Shown piece by piece: positions 11,986-23,829 of a stretch of DNA of 64,000 bases (positions within the stretch are counted from its first letter, which is position 1; every line of letters begins with the position of its first letter). The notes beneath the pieces were generated by a model that did no database searches, had not been told where the DNA came from, and saw only the letters and a program-made list of their open reading frames with translations. The stretch is taken from NCBI GenBank assembly GCA_014607495.2, contig CP053154.1, forward strand, positions 5,022,001 through 5,086,000. The letters are read 5' to 3'. This DNA is from Carposina sasakii. Taxonomy: Eukaryota > Arthropoda > Insecta > Lepidoptera > Carposinidae. The translations under genes were made by a program, and so were the position numbers.

Positions 11986-12956
11986 TCTACACTAATATTA
12001 TAAAGAGGAAAACTTTGTTTGTTTGGTTGTAATGAATAGGCTCAAAAACTACTGGACCGATTTTAAAAATTCTTTCACCGTTAGAATCCTTATAGGACCT
12101 GGATGAACATAGGCTATAAGAATTTCCCGATATTCCCACGGGAAGGCGACAAACGGGAATTCTATATTTTTTACGAAAACCACTATACATATGAAGCTGA
12201 AATCGGGCATATATGTTCATTGGGGAGAGCAAGGGAGGACTAAAAACGGATTTCCCGAAATTCCCACGGGAAGGGGACAAACGGGAATTCATAATTTTTA
12301 CGAAAACCGCTATACATATTAAGCTGAAATTGGGCATAGATGTTCATTAGGGACTGCAAGTAAGCACTAAGGACGAATTTCCCGAAATTCCCACGGGAAG
12401 GGGGCAACGGGAATTAATTATTTTTTATGAAAACGGTTACACATATGAATCTTAAGTTGGGCATATTTGTTTATTTGGGACCCGAGGAAGCACTAGGAAC
12501 GGATTTCTCGAAACTCCACGGGAAGGGGACAAACGGGAATTCATTTTTTTACGACAAGCGCGATACATATGAATTCGAAATTAGACCTGTACGTTCATTA
12601 GGGACTGCGAGGGAGCGCTAAGAACGAATTTCCCGAAATTCCCACGGGAAGGGGACTAACGGGAATTCAATTTTTTTACAAAAACCGCTGTACATGTGAA
12701 GCTAAAATCGGAGACTGCGGGGAAGCACTAAGAATTGATTTCCCGAAATTCCCACGGGAAGGGACTGTCTGTGCGTTTGTGCACGCTAATCTCAGGAACG
12801 GCTTAACCGATTTCGGTGCAGTTTTCAGGAATATATTGTGACAGGTCCCACTTAACATATAGGCTACTTTTTATCCCGGGAAAATGTTTTTATCCGGATA
12901 ATTTCGACATTTTTTTTTCTGTAGTCCACGCGGACGGAGTCGCGGGCGTCCACTAG
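11986..12956 (+). mobile_element. Helitron-like element H1 with internal minisatellite
   Basis: The 5' end is A|TCTACACTAATATTATAAAG. The 3' end is GGACGGAGTCGCGGGCGTCC followed by A and CTAG|T. This is the Helitron pattern: insertion between A and T, 5' TC, and 3' CTRR preceded by a short GC-rich hairpin (here GGACG/CGTCC). The middle is a tandem array of units of about 120 bp (12,118-12,780). No Rep/helicase gene, so non-autonomous. The five named copies H1-H5 start A|TC, and the copies that keep their 3' end (H1, H2, H5) finish CTAG|T. Confidence 0.75.
12118..12780 (+). repeat. Minisatellite, about 120-bp units
   Basis: The block TCCCGAAATTCCCACGGGAA recurs with small changes at about 12,126, 12,248, 12,379, 12,504, 12,627 and 12,740, spaced 113-132 bases. 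Each unit also has ACGGGAATT, an AAAACCGCTATACATAT-like block and a GGGACTGCGAGGGAGCAC-like block. There are six units or part-units inside H1. Confidence 0.85.
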
Positions 12957-12970
12957 TATCTATATAAAAT

Positions 12971-13045
12971 AGTAGGGGTAGACAGAACTGCAGGATCATA
13001 GAAGAGATCCCATAGCCACGTTTACCATATCGGTGACAGAATGTA
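12971..13045 (+). repeat. Interspersed repeat family X, partial copy 1
   Basis: Reads AGAACTGCAGGATCATAGAA, then GAGATCCCATAGCCACGTTT, matching one end of a repeat of about 190 bp found many times in the window (17,560, 41,486, 45,355 and others). No coding capacity. Confidence 0.6.
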
Positions 13046-13611
13046 TGAAGTAGGGACCTATCTACTTAATTATTTTTACCTACACTTTAATACCAAGCAA
13101 TAAAATAGCTCAAGACAAAACATTCGCTATGTTTTATCTGAGTGCATTGACTTTCATGAAACGGTCGTAATGCCTATCTATTAATTGTTTAGGTAAATAA
13201 TTAATTACACGATTAGCGTTTTGTTTACTTCTTTAATCTTTTTATGCGGTCTGTGTTAGCATAGTAGTAGTGATATCAAAATTAAATTATTCAAAGAATC
13301 TATGTATTAGGTACTTATCTTGCCTGCTTTTATTAATAGGTAATGAGGTAACGTCATTGAATGCCATAGAATTAGAATTAGGAGGAGGAAAATTGAAATG
13401 GAAAGTCTACCAAACCTGTTGACTTGTTAAAGGATTTATAAAATTATTATTATAAATACAGCGCAAAACTTGTTTCTAAATTGAAGTCCCATAAAACTGT
13501 TAAAACAGTTTGTCTGCGGGATCAAAGGTACCTTATATTATTGTTATACATTGGAAGTAAGTACCTTCTTATTATCTAATCTAATTTCTAGTTTAGTGTA
13601 GACAATATATT

Positions 13612-13680
13612 TTTCCCATTCCCACTCGGGTGAAGAATTTTTTCCATTTCTTTATTCATAATTTTATAATATATTTAACT
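13612..13680 (+). mobile_element. tRNA-core SINE-like repeat T3, 5'-truncated
   Basis: Only the end of the tRNA part (ATTCCCACTCGGGTGAAGAA) and the tail (TTTTTTCCATTTCTTTATTC, then ATAATTTTATAAT) remain. It matches the 3' end of T1. The 5' truncation fits LINE-driven insertion. Confidence 0.7.
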
Positions 13681-14220
13681 TATTTCTATTTGTTTCCTGG
13701 CGTATGTCATCAGGCAATGTGTTTAAAATGTATATCATTCATCTGAGGTTTAAAAGGTATGGTAACCGTTTTGGTTAAGCTCTAATTAGGTATACTTATA
13801 TGTAGACAGGTCAAACCAAATTAATTCATATCTTAGTAGAAATAAGTAAGTAGACACTATTTTGTACTTTAGTGAGCCGTAAGACAAATTAAAAGTAGTG
13901 CAGAAACTGACATATTTAACTAATAGACTGCAAAAATCATTACCATCCTTTTGGTCTATGCCGTAATCGGATAACATTTTTACGCTAGATTTCTATTAAA
14001 ACTTAGCATGGATATGTTTCTGATTAAGTTGATTTAATAAAGGGCAGCAAAACGTTTTTTGCACAGTTGGTATAATTCTCTACTATAACCTAGATAATAT
14101 AAATAGCGTAACACCAAGCATAATATTAGATGTAAGCACTATCCTACATTATCGAAACCTAGGAGATGTATCTTTGTTCTACTCTACGACATCGTGCCTT
14201 TACCTATGTCTCAAATAGTA
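13681..14220. other. No recognised gene
   Basis: AT-rich. One 63-codon - strand ORF (13,786-13,977) without a recognisable domain. Confidence 0.6.
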
Positions 14221-14603
14221 TACAGGATGATTTTTGGTCGTCAACGTTCCCGAAAACTACGGAATCTCCTCATCATCACGATCATTTTTCTCCATGGAAG
14301 CATACCTAGGAAGTGTCTGGTTCCCAAGATATTAGGGTCCAAAGTTGAGTAAATAGACTGCGTTTTTCTGCATAAATGCACATAGACGCACGTAGCAAGA
14401 TTTTTTCACGATAAATAATTAATATCTGTCTATGATAAAACTAGCATAAACACTGGACATTATAAATTTCGTCCGATCAAGTAATAAAAAAAAAAAAAAA
14501 AAATTACATTGTTTCCCAGAATTTTTTTTGGCATAAACTTACTTTATTTGATGTATAGAGTACATACCCTTTGTTAAGGGTGGCAACGAAAAAACATCCT
14601 ATA
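14221..14603 (+). mobile_element. MITE family M, copy B (near full length)
   Basis: Starts TACAGGATGATTTTTGGTCG and ends GGGTGGCAACGAAAAAACAT, then CCTATA. About 380 bp, with an internal poly-A run near 14,487-14,503. It ends 200 bases before the start codon of the MCT gene, so it probably lies in that gene's promoter or 5' leader region. Confidence 0.85.
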
Positions 14604-14803
14604 TACTGGAAAATGACCGATCCAACACTTTGACATAGCCTAATGAACTGGTTCAATTTGAATTCTCCAAGAAGGTTCTTTACTACGGTATCAGAGAGAG
14701 CGTGGTTCAGACGTGTGGGTCGTGTATCGTGCTAGTTAAAATGCACCAATCAGCAGATATTTCTTGACATAAACATATTTTATTTTTGGTGTTATCTGCC
14801 GTG

Positions 14804-17800
14804 ATGGAAGAGGCTTATGCCCATGTTGAGAGTGCGGGTCCGAAGTGCAAGGGGGGCTTGGTCCCTCCGGATGGAGGGTGGGGCTACATGGTCTGCATTG
14901 GTGTAGGACTGACTTTTGTGAGTATGAAGGGATTTTTTATATTATGAGTGGTAGGTGGACTCCTGGAGATATAAAACGATCGGAAAGCTAGGCAGTAGGT
15001 AGACGTAGTACTCAATGAATGAATGAGTAGGTATTATGATATGTTTTCTAATTAGTAATTTTTGACATGAGACTAGGTAAATAGTTTTTCACGATTTCGT
15101 AGTTGGTCCCATAGTAAAATTTATTTATTTTTACCTACCTCTCGTGCCAAAAATAAGTAAGGTACCTAAGTACTAATTATGAAAAACCTTATATGTAGGT
15201 ATAGTAATTACTACGAGATGTTTGTTCTATAGTATAGATAATGCCTACCGAATTAAAACCTGTATAATACTTATTTATTAATTACTTATACATTTTTTAT
15301 ATGTTTTGATGCGATTTATAAAAATATACTTAAGCACTTACTAATGACTAAATTAATTAAGAATGATATTATTAGATGAGTTACAAATTAGCGTGTCGTT
15401 TAATTTAATTGCTAAACTTGCATTTTTTCTGACGATGTAAAAACTATAAAGGTAGGTATCGTTGCAAAAATTTATCGGTTTGTCATAATTTTTTGCAGAA
15501 TTATTATTCTCAATGGGAATGGTGTTATAACTTAAAATTGTAAAATTCCAAATTCGATATGAGAGTTAATAGGCACTGTTTAAACTTTATTCAAATATTC
15601 GAATCGTAAGAAACCTTAACTAATTATTCTTGTATTCTTTATTGTACACATAAATCTTTTTATCATAGACAGTAAGATGTAAAAGAAATAGTACAAAGGC
15701 GAGCTTATCTCTAAAAGAGATTTCTTCCAGCAAACCGTTCTGTACAAAGAAAATTATTATTATATTATACTAAAGTTTATTATACATAGAGTGTAATTAA
15801 CAACCATTATCTCTAAAAGAGATTTCTTCCAGCAAACCATTCTGTACAAAGAAAATTATTATTATATTATACTAAAGTTTATTATACATAGAATGTAATT
15901 AACAACCACTCAAATATATAAACTTTCTCACAAACTAGGTATCACATTTATAATATTAGTAGGATTGCAACTCTATAGGTACTTTGTATCTACATCATGG
16001 TCTGATCTAATTCTAAAAATCCACAAAGGTAACAAAAAAAAAACGGCTTCTTCGATTCATTTGCAATTTACGTACCTAATAGAAATAAAGAAAAATCTTT
16101 TAAAACAAACTTCTATATTCGAGGAAATAATTTGAATTGAGATTTATAATTAAGGTCAAAACTAGAACCATTTTTTATGTTGAATAATAGTTGAATAAAA
16201 AGAAGTCTCATTCGCACACATTCCTACTTTTGAAGACATCTTTTTCACATGGTGTCCAAAAATCTGAACCATCTCAACCTGAAGTCCATTAATTAAATGC
16301 GAAAGAAACTCTCTGTCGCGTTTTCACGCCAGAACTTAGCTGATTTAAATAAATAAGTATAAAAAATATTTTTTTACGAAAAATTTCGATATTTCGTTTT
16401 TTTCTGCAGTCCGCGCGAACGGTTTCACGGGCGTCCACTGTCATGCATGAGCATGGCGATAATACCAGTCGCGTGGGTTAAAAATATTTTCATTTATTAC
16501 GTTTGCACAGATAACGTTCATTGCATGTAGATAGAAAGTTTCTTAAGAATAGGCACAATTTTTTTATAATATTCAACTATTTGTGATTTAAACTCAGGAT
16601 TTATTTGGGAACCCTATTTCAAGAAAACAATGCACAATTACGGCACTTAAAATCGTACATACAATTATTATTCTGTTATTAAAATCATCATTACATAAAG
16701 ACATCATTTTTAAAAGTTAATTTTACTCCGGTATGGAAAACTTTTCCACATAATATTTCTGAATGACTCGAACCTAAACCCCATTTATGATCAAGGACCA
16801 TTGAGTTATTTTTAATTATAACATTAAAATTAATTACGACAGTTGACAGTATTGTACTGGTAATGACCTCGGTTATCAATAAGCTCAGCGTTATTATTAC
16901 ATATTTACAGATGACTAGTGGTCACCGGCCGGCTGTGCTTGCACGAAAATTTTAAAGCTCTTTTCTAAAGCTCTTCCTATTTTCTTGAATCTGAAGGATT
17001 TTCATGCATGAACGCATCGTCTAATCCAGTGCACTGGATTAAAAAAAACCACATTCATTTCTATTATTTTTGACATTTAAAAGCGATAATAGATAGTACG
17101 TTCATGTATGAAAATCCTTCAGATTCAAGATAATTGAAGGAAATATCGGTGAACATACATTAAAAAAAGAATTATACATACAGACGAATTGAAAACCTCC
17201 TCCTTTTTTTTGAAGTCGGTTAAAAATAAAAGCTTTAAAATTTTCGTGCAAGCACAGCCGGCCACTAGTCATCTGTTAATATGTCAATAATAACGCTGAG
17301 CTTATTGATAACCGAGGTCATTACCAGTACAATACTGTCAACTGTCGTAATTAATTTTAATGTTATAATTAAAAATAACTCAATGGTCCTTGATTATAAA
17401 TGGGGTTTAGGTTCGAGTCATTCAGAAATATTACATGGAAAAGTTTTCCATACCGGAGTAAAATGAACTTTTAAAATTGATGTCTTTAATGATGGTTTTA
17501 ATAACAGAATAATAATTGTATGTACGATTTTAAGTGCCGTAATTGTGCATTGTTTTCTTGAAATAGGGTAGCCAGAATAGTAGGATCATAAAGGAGATCT
17601 CACGGCCACATTTTACATAGCGGGGACAGATCTAAACGAAGTTGCTAGCTCGTCGTCTAAGAGAATGCTCAAGTTCTTTAGTCTACTTTTACGATATGTA
17701 CGGATGAAGATGCAGCTGATGCATTGTATGTACGATTAAAGCCCCGCATCAGCATCAATCGCCATTTTATTTAGCCTAGCCTAGCCTGTTTATTTAGTAG

Positions 17801-20800
17801 GTGGAAAAAGAATCATCATCATCATCATCATCAGCCTATTGCAGTCTACTGCTGGACAAAGGCCTCCCCCAGGGCACGCCACAAGACTGCCATGGGGCGT
17901 ATTTGCCCATAGTTACCACGCTGGGCAGGCGGGTTGGTGACCGCAGTTTGTATTTTGGACTATGTTGTTAACACGGGAGGCGCTGCTGCCCACCTCCCGG
18001 AAATACCTTAATAATGGAAAAAGAATAATTATTTCATATTATTTTCAGATGCTAGGATTTGGTTCCTCAAATGCCTTCGGAATTTTGTTTAACAATTTCT
18101 TCTTGGACCAAGGTGGCGCTAGTGGACTGGCTCTTGTAATTGGCGTCTACAATGGAGCTCTATCTATTGCAGGTACCTACTGTACAACCTTTAAATAAAT
18201 AAGGTGTTATGGTGATGATGCTAAATAAAAATTCACTTTTTTATATAAAAATATGCCTATTCTTAGTATACCTAAGCTAAATCACAAGCTGACCTTATGA
18301 TGATCGATGTGATTGTAGTCTGTAGGCATTTCATATTGATGGAGCGCTAACTATTGTCATATTTCTACCAAGTACCTAACATGGGATCGCGGCATTCCAT
18401 TATATATCAAAGACATCTAAACTGAAATCATATAGGTCGATGCGATCTATTAGTCCATCAATTAGAACTATGCAAATTCATCAATAGAACATGTCATAGG
18501 TCAGATAGAGCAATAATATGCATGCGTGTGGCACTTTTACTTATGCCGGCAATGATTTTAAGTAATTAAGCCTAGCCTAATATCATGTTACTGTCCCTAA
18601 TTGATCTAAGCCTGGGGAGTCTGCTGCAAATCGGTCAATGAATCGATTGTATGAGGCGTGTGACCTTGCAAGGCATACCTACTGGCTATTCGATGTATCA
18701 ATTGATATTAATTTGAGTATACAACCGATGCATTTGGAAATTAACTTGTTTTGGTATGCAAAGTGCTATGGTTTTTTTCCTATTGCCTGTTTAGTGAATA
18801 TAGTGCCAAATTTATTTTGCTCTAAATTAGCTCTAAGTATTACAGATTGTAGGTATAGCCTCTTTTTTCTTTACTTAGTCTTATTTAATGCTACCTACTG
18901 TAATCATTGGAGTAGAAACATCTAGTACTAGCTTCTATGTACCTACCAAATGAAATAGATTTGGGTTAAGAAAAAAAATTAAGATATCGTTTGCTTATTG
19001 GTAAAATATGTTAAGTGCACAAGCTCAAAAATACATTTACCATGTTTTACCAGTAAGCAGGCGATATATAAAGTAATTTTATTCGATGAATCTACTTGTA
19101 GGCTTGTAACCTTCTAAAATATTAAAATGTCTCCAGGTTTCCTCAGCGGGATTGCTTTAAAGAAATACTCAGCGCGTCAGGTAGGCCTAGTTGGAGCTGG
19201 GCTGTTTGTATTGGGCGATGTCCTTACGATATTCGTGCAGAGGACCTACCAGTTGGTGTTTACATTTGGCGTTATCAGAGGTAAGTGAAGTATAGAAAAT
19301 AAATCTAGGAAATGTACTTTTTAAGTTTGAAAATATGTAATAAGTCTCCTCTAAAATATTACAACAAAGTCTGCTTGTTAAATATTTAATTTAGGTAAAA
19401 AACCCCAATTGTTCTACTTTTCTACATTTACTTAGGTACCTAACGATTATCTTCAATTTGAATGTAATTTACTTAAAGTAGTTTTCCGTTATTGCCGTAT
19501 GGACATTTTTACATCTATTTACATACACCACTATGCAACCTTATGCATTTATTTGCCTCTTTCTTCCACTCATCGTCATCGCTTACACGCAATGTAACTA
19601 CCTTACATAATAACTTATAAATAAATGATATTTGCTATACACTACTTTCAGGCGCAGGTTTTGGTGTGATGATTCCCGTGAGTTTCACAACCTTTAATGA
19701 CTACTTCACCAAGAAGAGGACAGCTATGATGAGTGCTAACCAGACTATGAGCAGTATGGCATCAATCACTTTTCCAATGTTAATTACGTACCTCCTTTCC
19801 GAGTATGGATTTCGTTGGAGTCTTGTTATTATCATGGCAATTGATCTGAATTTGATCTTTGCAATGCTTGTGATGCATCCAGTGGAATGGCATTTGGTTC
19901 AAGCAGATAACTTAAAAACAGGTATGTTTATATGTTGAATACCTATGTTTAATTTTTGTGAGATTTTTATTCGAATGATAGTTAACACTAAAAAAAACCA
20001 TAGGGAAATTTCGTGTTTTGTGGATTTGCTATATTGTCTAAGTTTACTTGCATTTTGTAATCAGGATTAACCTTATGGTACCACTATGTTCAGCTTGTGC
20101 GAAGTTCTTAGGTAATTCTTCAATACATGTCCTCTGAACCCTTGATAGGAATTGCTGATGGTATGAATGCTTTTGCACTGTTTCCTGTTTTAGCCAATGT
20201 ATATTTTATAAACAATATATTTTTATGTGGGAAATATTCTAAGCTCTGTGAGATTATGATATCTGATGATTTAACACTTTGAGGTTTTTGTGGTGTTGGA
20301 CATTTGTGTTGTGTTTGTTCGTAAAAATTAACAATTTTCAGATGAAAAATTAAAATGTGATGTTATAAATGTTACAAAAATTAACTGTGATGGCTCAGCT
20401 TTAAAAATGTTGCCAGGTGATGACGATATAATTGAGGTAAAAGAATGTACAACGAAAGAGAAGAAAGATAAAAATATTACAGGAAGTAGACATGAATCGT
20501 TACAGAAGAATATAATGTAAGTTATTGAAAAACTGTATAATATAGCTTAAAATGAACTTAATATTAATTTTTACATGAAGCTTGCCAGAATATATCAGTG
20601 AATTAAAATTGGAAAATTACTTTGAAATAAGGATAATTGAAAGAGAAATAAGAGTAACGAATTGCCTATCTGTTTTAGAAAAGCCATCTGTGAAAATGTT
20701 GAGTTGGATTTGCTGAAGAATCCTAGATTTGTGTGTACTCTAGTTGGATTGGGATTCGTCTTCATGTCCGATGTCACCTATCTGGCAATGGAGCCAATGT

Positions 20801-22870
20801 TGCTGTTTTCTTACGGATTTAGTGAGGTAAATACATACACAATATATTTAATAGATCAAGTTCTTTTACTAATAGAGTAGTACCACATACACCAATAGAG
20901 TAAGTATCACATGGATGCGTTTCCGAAAAGGGGTTAGCTAGAACTGCAGTACTGTAAGGAAGGAGATACAGCTAATGTTTTATAGTGAAGCCCCGCATCA
21001 GCACAAGACACTTTAATATTGATATCTATTATTAAAAAATTACAGATAGAGGTAGCGTCTTGCGTGATGGTTGGTGCTATTGCTGATCTGTGCGCAAGAG
21101 TCCTTTTGGCAATATTCACGTATTTCTACGTAGTGGACAGCAGGAAGATCTTCATTGCCGGTACCGGTGTGACCATGATTTTAAGAATAGGTGAGAAAGT
21201 TTGTTATTTGATTTGCCAAAATTTCCACACCAATCATCCTCTAGTACTTTTTATGATGAATTAGGAAAGTGTAAGTTTAATTTGTATCTAGAAACATAAA
21301 AGCCATATTATTTTTTATACACCTTTATTAATTATGTCTGCATGGTCTTTCGAGAATAGATTGAGACATACAGAAGGATTGCTCAATCGCATCCTATGGA
21401 AATTCGTTCGAATTATTATTTATATACGCATGTTAAACTAAAGAGATAAAGGCATGATAAGTACTTTGACCTTGCTGGTTGTCGGAATCTAGTTTTAAAA
21501 TTTAAATGGATCGAAATAAACTTTATTAGCTTGAGAATATAAAGCAGGTAGCTTTAGACATACTCCCCTCTACTGATGCAACCTTTTTGACTGTTTCGGC
21601 TTCACTATTACCGATAAATTGGTGGCCACTCGGTTAGTCATCGAAATTAGAAAACCTGTTGATTCCTCAAAAGATGGTTTTGAATTTTTTGATGATGATG
21701 ATGAACGATATGTTTTAAAATATACCCTGGTTAGATAGTGAAAATTATATATTGAATTGGTTTTAGGTGAAGGAATAAACATTACATCTGTGGTCTGATA
21801 GTGTTGTGATGGCCGAACCATCGTCGTCGGCTACCATTGCCACAAAATATGAAAATGGCACATTTTGCTTCATTCATGAGCATCGAAGAACATGTTTCCA
21901 ATGGCTACACCTATTATGTCTCATGTATGGGGGTCTCAGCAGAATATCAGCGTAGTCTTCATAACCTGCATATGCTGAGCTGAGGCCATTTCAAACATTT
22001 AAATGTTTTATTAATATATTTTTTACTGTTTTAATTTTAAATAACTAGTAATAAGGAATTAACTGAGTTATTGTTTGCCTAATAGGTGCCTAATGTTGTG
22101 AATAAATTTATTTTGATTTGATAATTATTTGACTATGTATACTTTATAACATCGTTTATCATATGGGCAACTTTTCAGTATATTGAAATGGTTTTTTCCA
22201 GCTCTAGTAAGCTCCAGTGAGCGTTGGTTCGTGTTCGGGGTGACAGCTGTATCGGGGATGGTCCGTTGTTCGGTCCAGGTTCTGTTCCCGCTGGTGCTGG
22301 TCACGGTTGCTCCTGACCGGTTCCCAGCTGCTTTGGCATTACACATACTGTTCTCTGGAATGTTGATGCTGCTGGCTGATCCTATGATTGGTAGGTTGAT
22401 TTTAAAGGGTCATTGTTAAATTTTGTCCTGTGCTGATGCGGGCGTCACTAGAATACATCAGCTGCATCTGATTCCGTGAGTGTCGTAAGAGTCCCCACCT
22501 GAAGTTCTGGCTACAGTTTCGGGCACATAGCTGTTTTTTAAAGTAGGTACCTACATTTCTCTGTATTTCTTAAATATTAGATTTGATGTAGGTGTACCTA
22601 GTATCTGCCAGTCAAAACATACCCCCAAATGTACTTGCGTGTTTTCTGTTTCTATATAATTTTATCAATTTTCCCCAGAAAGTTAGTATTTATTGCAGCT
22701 GCTGGTCAACTAAGAACAAAAACATTTGTTTTTCAGGTGTAATATTCGAAGCGACAGGCAGCTACGTGTACTGCTTCTTAGCAATGAGTGTGTGTTGTCT
22801 CGTATGTATTGTACTATGGACGATGGAGTATTTTGTTGTTCGGAGAAGTAAGATAAATGATTCAAGATAA
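14804..22870 (+). CDS. Monocarboxylate transporter-like protein (SLC16/MFS), nine exons
   Basis: Membrane transporter of the SLC16 (MCT) branch of the major facilitator superfamily, expected to carry monocarboxylates or related small molecules across a membrane with 12 helices. Coding exons: 14804-14917, 18049-18172, 19137-19280, 19652-19921, 20342-20516, 20679-20826, 21046-21190, 22202-22390, 22737-22870. All have GT-AG junctions and compatible phases, and they sum to 1443 nt (480 residues plus stop). PPDGGWGYMV at residues 21-30 is the conserved MCT motif entering helix 1. Exon 4 encodes FNDYFTKKRTAMM, the usual loop after helix 4. Exon 5 (residues about 218-276) is hydrophilic and Lys-rich, as expected for the central cytoplasmic loop between helices 6 and 7. 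The substrate cannot be told from sequence. The start follows CTGCCGTG; a CCAAT sequence lies at 14,746-14,750. MITE copy B sits just upstream and intron 1 holds several repeats. A related exon lies at 1515-1728. Confidence 0.93.
15706..15909. repeat. 102-bp tandem duplication in MCT intron 1
   Basis: Two adjacent copies of a 102-base unit starting TATCTCTAAAAGAGATTTCT, differing at only a couple of positions (for example AACCGTTC and AACCATTC). High identity implies a recent event. Confidence 0.9.
16368..16440 (+). mobile_element. Helitron-like 3' end fragment
   Basis: Reads TTTTTTTCTGCAGTCCGCGC, then GGTTTCACGGGCGTCCACTG, a diverged version of the 3' end of H1 and H5. The final CTAG has become CTG. 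Confidence 0.6.
16611..17569. repeat. Long inverted repeat (foldback), arms about 340-350 bp
   Basis: Left arm 16,611-16,959 is the reverse complement of right arm 17,231-17,569 at roughly 95% identity by eye (examples: ACCCTATTTCAAGAAAACAA outside, GCACGAAAATTTTAAAGC inside). A second inner stem pairs 16,984-17,012 with 17,101-17,129 (CTTGAATCTGAAGGATTTTC). Both arms keep an open frame of about 60 codons for the same peptide (for example WGLGSSHSEIL), which I regard as coincidental because it has no recognisable domain. The whole lies inside MCT intron 1, so the pre-mRNA could fold into a long double-stranded hairpin. Confidence 0.85.
17560..17757 (+). repeat. Interspersed repeat family X, copy 2 (long)
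   Basis: About 190 bp: GAAATAGGGTAGCCAGAATA, AGGATCATAAAGGAGATCTC, ACATAGCGGGGACAGAT, GTTGCTAGCTCGTCG and a final AAGCCCCGCATCAGC. It overlaps the outer end of the long inverted repeat, so that rearrangement broke at or in this element. Confidence 0.75.
17812..18000 (+). repeat. Interspersed repeat family P, copy 2
   Basis: Starts with a short ATC microsatellite, then CAGCCTATTGCAGTCTACTG, GGGCACGCCACAAGACTGCC, GGGCAGGCGGGTTGGTGACC and GCTGCTGCCCACCTCCCGG. It ends about 48 bases before MCT exon 2. Confidence 0.8.
20936..21004 (+). repeat. Interspersed repeat family X, partial copy 3
   Basis: GCTAGAACTGCAGTACTGTA at one end and GAAGCCCCGCATCAGCAC at the other, with the middle deleted. In the MCT intron before exon 7. 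Confidence 0.6.
22429..22525 (-). repeat. Interspersed repeat family X, partial copy 4
   Basis: GTGCTGATGCGGGCGTCACT, TACATCAGCTGCATCTGATT, GTGTCGTAAGAGTCCCCACC and GTTCTGGCTAC. In the last MCT intron. Confidence 0.65.
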
Positions 22871-23829
22871 TTATGAACAGCTCTCCCTAAGTGGTTGATT
22901 CAGATCGTCACCCTGAAGGTGGGTTCCCATGGTGCGTGATTTCGCGGACGACTACGGCTACGGACGGACGCGTCTGTATTACCACAGACGCTCCGTTTCC
23001 CACGATCCGTGGTGCGGGCTGGTGCGCGTCCGTCCGTAATATCACACACCGTAAGAACCCACCTTTAAACGTAAACTAAACATTAGTTACGGCAGGCCGC
23101 TTTCTTCCGAAGAATAATATTATAGAGTGGGCGAACAATTTTTCTCATTTATATTAATATTGAATTAGTTTTTAGTTTATAATTTTTTTTGAGTTTTATT
23201 ATTATAAATCTATCTAATCATATCCCTTTGAAAACTGATTAGCGATTGAAAAATTTTTTTTTTTCAAAATTGCTTTACCTCAAGTCCTATAGATAAGTAT
23301 TCAAAATGCTCAAAGTCGACCCTGCTTCCAAGTATTTTTTATACAGTAAAAATTTAAATAGCTTGTTTTGAACCAAAAAATTCACTAGATCGAATATGAT
23401 TCTGCGTTATATACCTATTTTTCCAATTTTAATTATGACGATTTTTTTTAAAACAACTTAATCTAAAAACTCAATTTCTGAAAAACGGGCCTTTAATGTA
23501 AATGGACTGAAAGAAAAAAGGAAGTTTATCTAATAGGCAGTCAGAATCGATCACATTGTGTAATTTTAACAACCAAATAGATTTCCGTTACCTCTTATTC
23601 AGACTGTTAGTTTTATGTTATTTGAGTTAGTTTTAATAACAACCTATTTTTAAATTTTTTATCCTAATAGTTTCTTATACCACTAGATGTAAGTAATAAT
23701 TTAATCAAATTTATTATATCGAGTTATATTTTTATTGGATATTTATTTAAGTGAGTACCAGTTGAATGAACGTTTTTTTATTTGCTTGTTTTGTTATATG
23801 ACGTTAATATAGTATGATTTATAAATACA
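22871..23829. other. No recognised gene; MCT 3' flank
   Basis: Likely includes the MCT 3' UTR. 22,930-23,045 is GC-rich with a partly self-complementary run (GTGCGTGATTTCGCGGACG and CGTCCGTAATATCACACACC). Nothing else recognised. Confidence 0.5.

Noticed and set aside
11696..11995. ORFs on both strands as genes
   Set aside because: They are translations of repeat family P, which recurs with broken frames elsewhere.
12427..12858. ORFs in the minisatellite
   Set aside because: They are by-products of the roughly 120-bp repeat units; no consistent product.
16691..17466. Two small membrane-protein genes encoding the same 60-residue peptide
   Set aside because: They are the two arms of one inverted repeat inside an intron, with no recognisable domain or promoter.
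17812..17832. CRISPR-like or regulatory short repeats
   Set aside because: A simple ATC microsatellite at the start of a family P copy; eukaryotic DNA, no spacers.
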